NCBI GenBank assembly: GCA_027532775.1
Contig: JAPZTO010000008.1
Location: 116,001-180,000 of the forward strand
Length of the DNA stretch: 64,000 nucleotides
Direction of reading: 5' to 3'
Source of the DNA: Beijerinckiaceae bacterium
Lineage (GTDB): Bacteria; Pseudomonadota; Alphaproteobacteria; Rhizobiales; Beijerinckiaceae
Shown: positions 1-8,312 of the stretch, in pieces
Position numbering within the stretch: the stretch's first letter is position 1
Layout: the number at the start of each line of letters is the position of its first letter
Program-made: the position numbers and the translations under genes
Notes under the pieces: generated by a model
What the model was told of the DNA's origin: nothing
Seen by the model: the letters and a program-made list of their open reading frames with translations, nothing else
Databases searched by the model: none

Positions 1-774
1 GCCAGCAATGATGTGTTCATGGCCAGTGCCCCCGGGCCGGAGACGGCGATGTTCATCCAGGGCGTTCGCGACGGCGAGACGCTGCTGCGGAATCTCGGCG
101 CCCTGAAGCCCGGCGGACGTGTGCCGCAAACACTCAACCAGAGTTTCGGGAGCGAGGCGCACCAGAAGGCGCTGGCCCCCCGCGTGATCCGGTTCGGCAC
201 CAACGGGCCGAAACTGGAGATCCTGACGCCGACCCAGCCGAGGCTCGACGCGCTGAAGACCAAATGGGCGGAAGCGACAGGATCGGACGCGGCGCTGCAG
301 GCCTTCGTCCGCGGCAAGATCGATACCTCCGTCGCCAATCTCTCCTCGATCGTGTTTCTCGCAACAATTGATCGGAAGACCCTGCTCCTCACCGGAGATG
401 GCCTTGCCGAGCACATCATCGAGGGCTGGAAGGACCGGGCGGGCAACACCGATCCGTTCCCGATCGACCTGATGAAGGTTCCGCATCACGGCTCTTCGGC
501 CAACAATTCCGAGGCGCTCTTCCGGCTGTTCCCGGCCCGGCATTACGTGTTCTGCGCCAATGGCAAGCATGACAACCCGGACATGTTCACGCTGCAGGCG
601 CTCAAGAACGCATGCGGCCAGAACCGGTTCACCGTGCATCTGACCTATGAGGAGGCCCATCCGGCAACCGCAGCCCAGACCGCCTTCCTCAAGGCCATGG
701 CCGCAGCCTCGAATGGCCGGATCGATCTGAATTTCCGCAAGCCCAACGCACTCTCGGTGCCGGTCGCGCTCTGA
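1..774 (+). CDS. ComEC-like metallo-beta-lactamase domain protein, C-terminal part (left edge)
   Basis: The reading frame is open at base 1, so only the C-terminal part (about 257 codons) is visible; the GTG at 13 and ATG at 19 are unlikely to be the true start. The visible part contains an LLLTGDG strand-turn followed about 30 residues later by KVPHHGSSANNS. These are the late metal-site motifs of ComEC/Rec2-type metallo-beta-lactamase domains, in which the first HxDxDH motif lies further N-terminal and here would be outside the window. No membrane segments follow, so this is a soluble MBL hydrolase rather than full ComEC. It is followed by a lipoprotein gene and a lysozyme/amidase gene on the same strand, probably one operon. 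The family assignment is firm; the substrate is unknown (phosphodiester or nucleic acid hydrolysis is the usual guess for ComEC-like MBLs). Confidence 0.75.
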   Translation, partial: ASNDVFMASAPGPETAMFIQGVRDGETLLRNLGALKPGGRVPQTLNQSFGSEAHQKALAPRVIRFGTNGPKLEILTPTQPRLDALKTKWAEATGSDAALQAFVRGKIDTSVANLSSIVFLATIDRKTLLLTGDGLAEHIIEGWKDRAGNTDPFPIDLMKVPHHGSSANNSEALFRLFPARHYVFCANGKHDNPDMFTLQALKNACGQNRFTVHLTYEEAHPATAAQTAFLKAMAAASNGRIDLNFRKPNALSVPVAL

Positions 775-884
775 ATCTTAACGCCCTGTTCATCTTTGTG
801 GGAATCCCCACCGACAGAGGAGGGCGCGCGCCTAGGCTGGGACACCCGGAAATCCGGCGAGACCTTCGGCAGGGGGGAGCGAGC

Positions 885-1937
885 ATGAGGGCAGGGCATT
901 CCGGCATTCCGGCGCCGATCCATGCACGGGCCTTGCCCCGGTTCTGGCTGGTTCTTCTACCGCTTCTGTTCCTTTCTGCCTGCATGGGCGATGTGAAGCT
1001 GATGCGCGAGGGTGCCGGCACGACTTTGGCCTGGGAAGGCCAGTCCGATGCCTTGGCGGCGCAGGACCAGTATCTTGGCCAACTCTGCGTCCAGGCCGGG
1101 TTTCCCGGCCCGGCCGAGACCTGCCGGCCGACGCGCCCCTCTGACTGGAAGCTGATCGTCCAGGCCGGCCTCAATGACATCGATGCGCGCTGCGATGCCT
1201 ATCTCGCCTGGCTCGACGACAAGCGGCGCTCGGCCCGGCCCATCCAGCAGCAGCTGGCCGATGCCCGGACGGCCACGACCGCCATTCTGGCTGCGACCGG
1301 GGTCGGTGTCGATCCGATCGCCATTGTCAGCGCGGCTTTCGGTTTTGCGACCAGCAGCTTCACGAATTTCCAGTCCCGCCTTGTGCTGGAGGTCAACCAT
1401 TCCACCGTCCAGTCCATCGTGCTGGGCGCGCAAAGGCGGCTTCGCGAGGAGATCCGGCCGCTCCTCATCACGAACCGGCCCGATGCGGTGCATGCGATGC
1501 GGCAATATCTCCGCCTGTGCATGCCTTTCACCATCGAGACCGAGATCAACACCACGCTCACGACGCTCGAGCGGAGCGGCATGGTCCGCTCGCCGCTGAT
1601 CGATGGCTCGACCATCGAGGCGACCATTATCGGCTCGGCGGGGGACCCTGTCGGCCCGTTCCAACGTCCTAAACCGCCGCCGCTCAAGGGCGAGCCGCTG
1701 GGGGCCTACGAGACCGGCCTCCGCGACCCGCTGATCCGGCAATTCGAGACGATCGCCTGCCTGAAACCTTCCGGGGTGCTGACAAAGGCGGTGCGCGAAG
1801 GCCTGCTCGCCTTCCTCAACGGGAACAACTCGAAGGGAGAGGTCTTCAAGGATCCGAGCGAGAAGGACCGGCTGACGCCGCTCGATGGCGCCATGTTCCG
1901 GCAGATGAAGAGCGACGGCATCACCTGCAAGCGCTGA
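885..1937 (+). CDS. Predicted lipoprotein of unknown function
   Basis: The 350-residue protein begins with a basic segment and a hydrophobic stretch ending in the lipobox LSAC near residue 33, so it should be lipidated and membrane-anchored. The start at 885 is chosen because a purine-rich AGGGGGGAG lies just upstream; an in-frame ATG at 798 would add 29 residues that do not look like signal sequence. The mature part is alpha-helical in character, with several cysteines (for example LCVQAGF and RLCMPF) and a hydrophobic helix near residues 140-170. I do not recognise a named family. It sits 11 bases ahead of the lysozyme/amidase gene and about 110 bases behind the MBL gene, so the three are likely co-transcribed. 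A role as envelope anchor or immunity partner of the downstream enzyme is only a guess. Confidence 0.7.
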   Translation: MRAGHSGIPAPIHARALPRFWLVLLPLLFLSACMGDVKLMREGAGTTLAWEGQSDALAAQDQYLGQLCVQAGFPGPAETCRPTRPSDWKLIVQAGLNDIDARCDAYLAWLDDKRRSARPIQQQLADARTATTAILAATGVGVDPIAIVSAAFGFATSSFTNFQSRLVLEVNHSTVQSIVLGAQRRLREEIRPLLITNRPDAVHAMRQYLRLCMPFTIETEINTTLTTLERSGMVRSPLIDGSTIEATIIGSAGDPVGPFQRPKPPPLKGEPLGAYETGLRDPLIRQFETIACLKPSGVLTKAVREGLLAFLNGNNSKGEVFKDPSEKDRLTPLDGAMFRQMKSDGITCKR

Positions 1938-1947
1938 GGAGGCATCC

Positions 1948-3663
1948 ATGGCCATCAACCGCGAAGACTTTGCCCAGCAATGCGTCGAGAGCGGGGTGTG
2001 GGTGGGTGTCCAGCCCCATTTCCTGATGGCGCTCGCCCAGCTCCGCAGCGGCATCGTCAACACGACGACCGGCGAGGCGATCGGCCCCTACCGCGTGACC
2101 GAGGCCGAATGGAATGCCGATGGATCGCATCAGGAGTTGCAGATCCATCTCGGTGCCGACCGGCGGAGGTTCCCCTTCGTTCAGGTGCTGCATGCCGCGA
2201 TCCGGACCTTGCGGGTCAGCCAGGCCTTCTCGCTCGAACAGGGCCGGCACCCGACGAGTGTCGAACTCTACAAGGCGGGATGGCCGGATGATCCGGATAT
2301 CGCCGTCGCGGGGTTCGAATCCCGCCTGCAGGCCGCGCTCGACGCCACACGGGCGGAGATCGTCGATGCGTTTGCCGTGCTCTACCCTGCCACGATTTCC
2401 GACGATGCGGCGCTTGGCGGTGCGGATCCGAATATCCCGCCCCGGACCGGCGATGGCGCCGGCCCCGGCATCCAGCCATCGGAGAAACTGTTCGCCGAGA
2501 AGTGCCTCTGGATCATGGTCCGGCTGGTCGATGCCTTCGACCTGACCGGTTTCCAGGTAGCAGGGATCCTCGGCAATCTCGGGCATGAATGCGCCGGCTT
2601 CCGCGACATGCACCAGAAGGGCGTGAGCATAGCCACGGGCGGGCTCGGCTGGGCGCAATGGTCCGGCTCGCGGCGGAATACCTTCGAGGCTTTCGCCGCG
2701 GAAAAGGGCCTGACGGTCTATTCGGACGAGGCCAATTTCGGCTTCCTGATGCATGAGTTGCGGACGACGCATGCCGTCGCGATCACCGAATTGCGCAAGA
2801 CCACCACCCTGTCCGAGGCGGTGAAGAGTTTCGAAGCCACCTACGAGAAGGCCGGGGTGAAGAACTTCCCCAGCCGGGAACGATGGGCGACCCTCGCGCT
2901 CGATCTCTACCGGGCCGGCGGCCAGCCCGGCGCCGCCATCAGCCCGTTGCCGGCACGGGCGACCGACCTGTTGCAGGCCGCCGTGCCTTTCCGTGTGCTT
3001 GCCAGCGCCAAAGCCGGAAAGCGGCAGTTCTGGCTCGTGGGCGAGGGCGGCGAGGTGCCCGGGCAGGTCCTGATCGAGCAGCGCTCGGACGGGGAAGTGC
3101 GGGTCCTCAAACGCGATACGCTCGTCGTGCCGCTGAAAGGACTGGGCCTGCCCTCCGAGGTCGTGGCGGATCTCGAAAGCGATATCGAGAGCCCCGATCC
3201 TGTCGGGAAAACACCCGGCATCACAGTTCCCGCCAGCGATCGCGCCGGCCGGCTTTTTGCCGCCGCCGTCGCTGCAGTGAACACGCTGGTCTCCCGCCAT
3301 GTCAAAGGCACCAGCAACGGCCAGCTGGCCTGTGCCTGGGCGGTCAACACGCTGGCCAGCCAGGCGCTGGGCAAGCCGATCGGCGGCAATCTCGCGACGG
3401 CTGCCATGGCCAAGGTGCTGGTGGCGAACCATCAGGAACTGGCGGAAAACGCGCTGGTTGCCGGGGCGATTGTCATTTCTCCCACAGCCGGGGGTGTGAC
3501 GGGCCATGTCGGCATTGCCGGGGAGCCGGCAGTGCCGGTCGGCAAGACGAAGATCTATTCGAACAGTTCCTCGCGCGGAGTGTTCCTGCAGAACTACACG
3601 GTGGAGAGCTGGCATGCGCGGTTCGACAAGCGCGGCCTCGATATCCGCTATTTCCTGCCCTGA
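1948..3663 (+). CDS. Multidomain peptidoglycan hydrolase: phage tail-type lysozyme plus cysteine amidase (CHAP/NlpC-like)
   Basis: The 571-residue protein starts 11 bases after the lipoprotein gene behind a good GAGGAGG site. Residues 15-60 (VQPHFLMALAQLRSGI, IGPYRV) resemble a transglycosylase-like segment. Residues 180-320 match the phage tail lysozyme fold (Phage_lysozyme2): GILGNLGHECAGF with E214 as likely catalytic acid, then GGLGWAQWSGSRR. Residues 455-560 look like a papain-like amidase: C462 in LACAWAVN and H520 in GHVGIAGE. There is no signal peptide, so it may be delivered by a dedicated route or act inside the cell. Such lysozyme-amidase arrangements occur in phage tails, contractile injection systems and effectors, but no structural phage genes are visible here. 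The domain calls are fairly sure; the biological role is open. Confidence 0.7.
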   Translation: MAINREDFAQQCVESGVWVGVQPHFLMALAQLRSGIVNTTTGEAIGPYRVTEAEWNADGSHQELQIHLGADRRRFPFVQVLHAAIRTLRVSQAFSLEQGRHPTSVELYKAGWPDDPDIAVAGFESRLQAALDATRAEIVDAFAVLYPATISDDAALGGADPNIPPRTGDGAGPGIQPSEKLFAEKCLWIMVRLVDAFDLTGFQVAGILGNLGHECAGFRDMHQKGVSIATGGLGWAQWSGSRRNTFEAFAAEKGLTVYSDEANFGFLMHELRTTHAVAITELRKTTTLSEAVKSFEATYEKAGVKNFPSRERWATLALDLYRAGGQPGAAISPLPARATDLLQAAVPFRVLASAKAGKRQFWLVGEGGEVPGQVLIEQRSDGEVRVLKRDTLVVPLKGLGLPSEVVADLESDIESPDPVGKTPGITVPASDRAGRLFAAAVAAVNTLVSRHVKGTSNGQLACAWAVNTLASQALGKPIGGNLATAAMAKVLVANHQELAENALVAGAIVISPTAGGVTGHVGIAGEPAVPVGKTKIYSNSSSRGVFLQNYTVESWHARFDKRGLDIRYFLP

Positions 3664-3690
3664 CATCGCGGCCCTGGATCTGCCGGAGCG

Positions 3691-4581
3691 TTATCGTGCC
3701 GTCTCGCCGGCCAGCTTGAGGAACCAGTCCCGCACGCGCTTGGCGCCGGGGGGCAGGGGCGCGCCTTTCGGCGTCACGAGGTGGTAGCTGAAGCTGGTCG
3801 GCCAGGATTGGCCGAACGGGTTGACCAGCGCCCCGGAGGCAAGCTCTCCCCGGACCAGCCATTCCGCGAACAGGGAAATCCCGAGGCCGTTGATCGTCGA
3901 GCTGAGCTGGAAATGCCGGTCCTCCAGCATCATGCTGGATTGTTCGGCCCGCAGGGTCGTGCCGCAGCGCTCCATCCATTCCGCCCACATCCGCTTGTCA
4001 TCGACATGCAAGAGGGTGCAGCGCTGGACATCCGCCGGCTGCTCGATGGCGAGCCGCGCCCGGTAATCCGGGCTGCAAACGGCCACGAGCCGCTCGTCCC
4101 ACAGCCGGACCGCGTGGAATTTCGGCCAGTTGCCGCGGCCCCACTGGATGCCGAAATCGGCGAAGCTGCGCGGGTCCGGAAAATCGACGAATGTGTTGTT
4201 GTGGTTGAGCAGCACCACCTCGACATCCGGGCAGGATTGCTGCAGCCGGCTGATGCGCGAGGAGACGAAGCGGCTCGCGAACATCGGCACCAGCGCCACC
4301 CGGACGGTGGCATGGCGTCGGGCAACCTCTTCGATCCCCTTGCCGATCTGCCGGAGGCCGGCATCGACATGGCTGGCCAGCCTTGCCCCGTCTTCGGTCA
4401 GCTCAAGCCCGTGGGCCGTTCGCCGGAACAGCACCACGCCGAGATCGGCTTCGAGTTTCTTGATATGGTAGCTGACCGAGCTCTGCGTGCTGCCCGAGTG
4501 ATGCGCCGCCTTCGTCACGCTGCCAAATCGCGCAACGCTGTCAAAGACATGGATGGAATTGATATTCCGGATGCGGACCAT
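3691..4581 (-). CDS. LysR family transcriptional regulator
   Basis: The 296-residue protein has an N-terminal winged helix-turn-helix (about residues 5-65, including FGSVTKAAHHSGSTQSSVSY and LEADLGVVLFRR) and a C-terminal substrate-binding effector domain, both the usual length for LysR regulators. The overall style is that of the GcvA/AmpR subgroup. It is divergent from the LIV-type ABC transporter and acyl-CoA operon that starts at 4719, and a palindrome lies in the 137-base gap, so it most likely controls that operon and itself. The coinducer is probably the imported acid or its CoA ester (inference). It converges on the lysozyme gene, with 27 bases between the stops. Confidence 0.9.
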   Translation of the reverse strand: MVRIRNINSIHVFDSVARFGSVTKAAHHSGSTQSSVSYHIKKLEADLGVVLFRRTAHGLELTEDGARLASHVDAGLRQIGKGIEEVARRHATVRVALVPMFASRFVSSRISRLQQSCPDVEVVLLNHNNTFVDFPDPRSFADFGIQWGRGNWPKFHAVRLWDERLVAVCSPDYRARLAIEQPADVQRCTLLHVDDKRMWAEWMERCGTTLRAEQSSMMLEDRHFQLSSTINGLGISLFAEWLVRGELASGALVNPFGQSWPTSFSYHLVTPKGAPLPPGAKRVRDWFLKLAGETAR

Positions 4582-4641
4582 GGGCGGCCTTGAAGGCTTC
4601 TGTTCTCCCCTGAGCCTATCATCGAAAAATTGAATATCTAG

Positions 4642-4655
4642 CGCAAATCTTTGCG
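4642..4655. promoter_or_regulatory. Candidate LysR operator (palindrome CGCAAATCTTTGCG)
   Basis: CGCAAA-TC-TTTGCG is a palindrome with 6-bp arms in the divergent gap between the LysR gene and livG, 60 bases from the LysR start and 64 bases from the livG start. LysR proteins typically bind dyads of this size near the promoters they share with divergent targets. Seen as sequence; function inferred. Confidence 0.45.
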
Positions 4656-4718
4656 ATACCCCGCCGGCACCGGACCTGCCTACACTCCTGCGGGTAGTGT
4701 CGCTGGTGGAACCGCATC

Positions 4719-5486
4719 ATGACCGAACCGATCCTTCGCGTGGACAACCTTGCCAAGAGTTTCGGCGGCGTCAGGGCCGTGCGGGACCTGTCCTTCACGG
4801 TTTCGGCGGGGGAGATCCTCGGCCTGATCGGCCCGAACGGTTCCGGAAAATCAACCACGGTCAATGTCCTGTCGGGCGTATTTCCCCCGACCTCCGGTTC
4901 CATCCTGCTGGGCGGCGAGGCCATCGAGGGTCTGCCGGAGGCGCAGCGTGTCGGCCGGGGCCTGAGCCGCACCTTCCAGACGGCCCGGGTTCTTCCCGAA
5001 TTCACGGTGCGGCAGCATGTGGCGATGGGCTGCCATGCGATCCGGCAGGTCAACCCGTTTGCCTCGATTCTGCCCTTCGGCGCCTGGCGCAGCGAACAGG
5101 CCGATATCGATGGCCAGGTCGACGGAATTCTCCGGCTCTGCGCGCTGCATGCGGTTGCGGACCGGCCGGTCGCCAGCCTGTCCTCAGGCCAGCAGCGCTT
5201 CCTGATGATCGCGACGGCGCTGGCCGCGCGGCCGCGCATCCTGCTGGTCGACGAGCCGGCTGCGGGGCTGGTCGAGCACGAGCGGCAGGACCTCGCGGAG
5301 TTGATCCGCGGTATCCGCCAGCAGGGCATCGCGGTGGTGATCATCGAGCACCATATGGCGCTGATCATGGCCCTGTGCGACCGGATCGTCGTGCTCAATT
5401 TCGGCGCCAAGATCGCCGAGGGCAGCCCGGCCGAGATCCGCGCCAACCCTGCTGTCATCGATGCCTATCTCGGCGAGGCAGCCTGA
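4719..5486 (+). CDS. livG: LIV-type (branched-chain amino acid family) ABC transporter ATP-binding protein, LivG-like
   Basis: The 255-residue ATPase shows Walker A GPNGSGKS, the signature LSSGQQRF, Walker B ILLVDEPAAGL and the switch histidine in IIEHHMALIM. The C-terminal extension (IVVLNFGAKIAEG, then NPAVIDAYLGE) is diagnostic of the LivG branch of the HAAT importer family. It is the first gene of an eight-gene operon and ends one base before the LivF gene starts. It energises import through the LivH/LivM permeases at the inner membrane. The name LivG denotes the family; the neighbouring acyl-CoA genes suggest that the cargo is an organic acid rather than leucine. Confidence 0.9.
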   Translation: MTEPILRVDNLAKSFGGVRAVRDLSFTVSAGEILGLIGPNGSGKSTTVNVLSGVFPPTSGSILLGGEAIEGLPEAQRVGRGLSRTFQTARVLPEFTVRQHVAMGCHAIRQVNPFASILPFGAWRSEQADIDGQVDGILRLCALHAVADRPVASLSSGQQRFLMIATALAARPRILLVDEPAAGLVEHERQDLAELIRGIRQQGIAVVIIEHHMALIMALCDRIVVLNFGAKIAEGSPAEIRANPAVIDAYLGEAA

Positions 5487-5487
5487 C

Positions 5488-6189
5488 ATGCTGAGCGTCC
5501 GCGATCTCAAGGTCAGCTATGGCGGCATCGAGGTGGTCCACGGGGTCAGCCTCGATGTGGCCGCAGGCGAATGTGTGGCGCTGATCGGCGCGAATGGCGC
5601 CGGAAAATCCTCGACGCTCAAGGCGATCTGCGGGCTGGTCCCGGCCGCGGGCGGATCGATTGCGTTCGAGGGGAACGATATCACCCGGGCGAGCGGCCAT
5701 GCGATTGTCCGCGCCGGCATCACCATGTGCCCCGAGGGGCGGCAGGTCTTTCCGCAGATGAGCGTGATCCAGAACCTCAGGATGGGGGCCTATACCCGCA
5801 ATGATTCCGAGCAGGAGGCCGATCTCTCGCGGATGATGGACATGTTCCCGATCCTGCGGGAGCGGCAATCCCAGGCGGCGGGGAAGCTCTCCGGCGGCGA
5901 GCAGGAAATGCTGGCCATCGCGCGGGCACTGATGGCGCGGCCGCGGATCTGCCTGTTCGACGAGCCCTCGCTGGGCCTCGCGCCGAAAATTGTCGCCAGC
6001 GTGTTCGAGACCCTCGCCCGGATCAAGGCCATGGGCGTGACCATCCTGCTGGTGGAGCAGAATTCGATGATGGCGCTCAACCTCGCGGACCGCGCCTACC
6101 TGTTCGAAGCCGGGCGGATCGTCATGGAGGGTGCCGCCGGCGCCCTCAAGAACCACCCGGATGTGATGCGTGCCTATCTCGGTCACTGA
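5488..6189 (+). CDS. livF: LIV-type ABC transporter ATP-binding protein, LivF-like
   Basis: The 233-residue ATPase has Walker A GANGAGKSS, the signature LSGGEQEMLAI, Walker B ICLFDEPSLGLAP and a C-terminal VMRAYLGH, the typical LivF ending. The start at 5488 (MLSVRDLKVSYGG) is preferred because it follows the livG stop by one base and matches the family length. It forms the second half of the ATPase heterodimer with the preceding LivG-like protein. Confidence 0.9.
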   Translation: MLSVRDLKVSYGGIEVVHGVSLDVAAGECVALIGANGAGKSSTLKAICGLVPAAGGSIAFEGNDITRASGHAIVRAGITMCPEGRQVFPQMSVIQNLRMGAYTRNDSEQEADLSRMMDMFPILRERQSQAAGKLSGGEQEMLAIARALMARPRICLFDEPSLGLAPKIVASVFETLARIKAMGVTILLVEQNSMMALNLADRAYLFEAGRIVMEGAAGALKNHPDVMRAYLGH

Positions 6190-6217
6190 CCGACAAGAAA
6201 CGACAACGGAGGAAACC

Positions 6218-7432
6218 ATGTCCAATCACACGTTCACGCGTGCCTGCGCCGCTCTGGCGATAACCCTTGTCGCCGGCTCGTCGCTGGCGGCGGAAAAGAA
6301 GCTCAGCGTCGGCGTTGCCGATGCCCTGACCGGCGGCGGGGCCGTCTATGGCCTGCCGCAGGCCAATGCGGTGAAGATGGCGGCGGAGGAAATCAACGCG
6401 GCCGGCGGCATCAAGGTCGGCCCGGATGTCTACAAGATCGATGTCATCGCCTATGACGACAAGGCCAACCCGACCGAAGCCACGAATGCCGTGCGCAAGC
6501 TGATTGACCGGGACGGCGTGAAATACATCCTCGGCTTCTGCTGCTCGGGCTCGACCAGCGCTGTGGCCTCCTTCATCGGCAACGAGAAGGCGGTGATGCT
6601 GGTCGGCAATGCCGCCGAGCGCTCGATCACCACCAAGAAGATCCCCAATCTCGTCCGCACGCGCCCGCCGGCGGATTATACCGGCCAGGCGGCCGGCACT
6701 TTCATCGCGCGGAAGGGACAGAAGCGGATTGCGGTGCTGGGGGCGCTCGATGTCGGCTTCTACGCGCAGTATGTCGATTCGGTCGAACGCGAGATCAAGA
6801 AGGCCGGCGGCGAGATCATCGCCCGCGAGGTCTTCTCGCTGAAGGATCGGGACATGACCCCGCAGCTGACCAAGATCCGCGGGCTCAATCCCGATGCCAT
6901 CCTCGTCGTTGGCTATGTCGAGCCGGCCGCCTTCGTCTACCGGCAGGCGGTCGAGCTGGGCATGAACATCCCCCGCTATGGCTTCACCAGCGGCAGCGAG
7001 GAGCAGTTCCTGCGCGTCACGACCTCGGAACAGATGGAAGGCGTCTGGGATCTCCGCCCCACCGAGCTGACGCTGCTCTCCGCCAGCAAGAACGGCGTCG
7101 CCTACCATGCGAACTACACCAAGAAGTACAATGCCTCGCCGTCTCCCAGCTCGCCTTACGCCTATGACCAGCTCTACGCGCTGAAGGCGGCGATCGAGGC
7201 GGCCGGCACGGTGGATAACACGGAAGCTGTCGCCAAGGCCCTGCGCAACCTCGCCGTGCCGCCGCAGGTGGTCATGCAGTACCAGCCGGTTGACGGGAAG
7301 ATGTTCGACGTCAACGGGCAGGCCTACACGTCCAACGGGGCCTTCCAGTGGCAGAAGGGCAAATGGGTGTTCGTCGAGGATCTGCCCTCGGATTCGAAGG
7401 CCTATTCGCAGTTCCTCAGCACGTTGAACTGA
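6218..7432 (+). CDS. LIV-type ABC transporter periplasmic substrate-binding protein
   Basis: The 404-residue protein starts at 6218 behind a strong GGAGGAAACC site and has a Sec signal peptide (hydrophobic core LAITLVAGSSLAA, cleavage near residue 22). The mature protein follows the type-I periplasmic binding fold (Peripla_BP_6): ADALTGGGAVYG at the start, AAEEINAAGGI, then a segment around FCCSGSTSAV that lines the ligand site, and QLTKIRGLNPDAILV. Proteins of this class bind branched amino acids, amides, aromatic acids or short carboxylates. Ligand specificity cannot be read here; the acyl-CoA enzymes downstream favour a carboxylic acid. Confidence 0.9.
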   Translation: MSNHTFTRACAALAITLVAGSSLAAEKKLSVGVADALTGGGAVYGLPQANAVKMAAEEINAAGGIKVGPDVYKIDVIAYDDKANPTEATNAVRKLIDRDGVKYILGFCCSGSTSAVASFIGNEKAVMLVGNAAERSITTKKIPNLVRTRPPADYTGQAAGTFIARKGQKRIAVLGALDVGFYAQYVDSVEREIKKAGGEIIAREVFSLKDRDMTPQLTKIRGLNPDAILVVGYVEPAAFVYRQAVELGMNIPRYGFTSGSEEQFLRVTTSEQMEGVWDLRPTELTLLSASKNGVAYHANYTKKYNASPSPSSPYAYDQLYALKAAIEAAGTVDNTEAVAKALRNLAVPPQVVMQYQPVDGKMFDVNGQAYTSNGAFQWQKGKWVFVEDLPSDSKAYSQFLSTLN

Positions 7433-7448
7433 CGGATCGGGCAGGCCG

Positions 7449-8312
7449 ATGCTGATCGAAATCCTCCAGCAGACGATCAACGGTCTGGCGATCGGCGGCG
7501 TCTATGTGCTGATCGCCCTCGGCCTGACCACCGTCTTCGGCATCCTCGGGATCGCCCATTTCGCCCATGGCTCGATCTCGATGTTCGGCGGGTATCTCAC
7601 CTATTTCCTTGCGACCTCGCAGGGTCTGCCGGTGCTGGCGGCCATCCCGGTTGCGCTGCTTGCCGGCTTCCTCCTCGGGGTGCTGGTCGAGATCCTCGCC
7701 TATCGCCCCGTGCGGAATGCCAACCACATCAACGCCTTCATCGTTGCCCTCGGCCTGACCATGATGGTCGAGGGCATCAATCTCCAGCTGTTCGGCCATG
7801 AGCAGGTCGTCATCCCCACCGGGCTCACCCGGGTGTTCCGGCTGGGCGGGATCACCGTTCCGGAACTGCGCCTCTACGTGATCGTCGCCGCCATCGTTCT
7901 GGTCGTGGCGATGATGATCTTCGTCGAGCGGACCAAAACCGGGCAGGCGATCCGCGCCGTAGCCGAGAACCGTGACGCGGCGATCCTGATGGGCGTCAAT
8001 GTCCGCACCATCCCGCTCATCGTGTTCGGCATGTCGACGGCGTTGGGCGTCGCGGCCGGCATCATGGTCGGGGCGCTCTTCGCCATCGCTCCGGGTATCG
8101 GCGAGGGGCTGGTGGTCAAGGGGTTCGCCGTGCTGATTCTCGGCGGGCTCGGGTCCTTCCCCGGCGCGATCCTCGGCGGGACCGTGCTCGGGATCACCGA
8201 ATCCATCGCCGCCGGCTTCATTTCCTCCGCCTACAAGGATGTCATTGCCTTTGTCGTGATGATCCTTGTGCTGCTGATCCGCCCGCAGGGCCTGCTGGGG
8301 CGCGCGCCATGA
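7449..8312 (+). CDS. livH: LIV-type ABC transporter permease, LivH-like
   Basis: The 287-residue integral membrane protein has about eight hydrophobic segments and the LivH hallmarks GLAIGGVYVLIALGLTTVFG near the N-terminus, the RAVAENRDAAILMGVN coupling-helix region and GGLGSFPGAILGG near the C-terminus. Its stop overlaps the start of the LivM gene in an ATGA arrangement, showing translational coupling. It forms the translocation pore together with LivM. Confidence 0.9.
   Translation: MLIEILQQTINGLAIGGVYVLIALGLTTVFGILGIAHFAHGSISMFGGYLTYFLATSQGLPVLAAIPVALLAGFLLGVLVEILAYRPVRNANHINAFIVALGLTMMVEGINLQLFGHEQVVIPTGLTRVFRLGGITVPELRLYVIVAAIVLVVAMMIFVERTKTGQAIRAVAENRDAAILMGVNVRTIPLIVFGMSTALGVAAGIMVGALFAIAPGIGEGLVVKGFAVLILGGLGSFPGAILGGTVLGITESIAAGFISSAYKDVIAFVVMILVLLIRPQGLLGRAP

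Noticed and set aside
1..774. Considered as ComEC itself
   Set aside because: No membrane segments follow or precede in the visible part, and the protein ends soon after the MBL motifs.
1921..3666. Minus-strand open frame of 581 residues opposite the lysozyme-amidase gene
   Set aside because: No domain motifs, while the plus strand shows clear lysozyme and amidase motifs and a good ribosome site.
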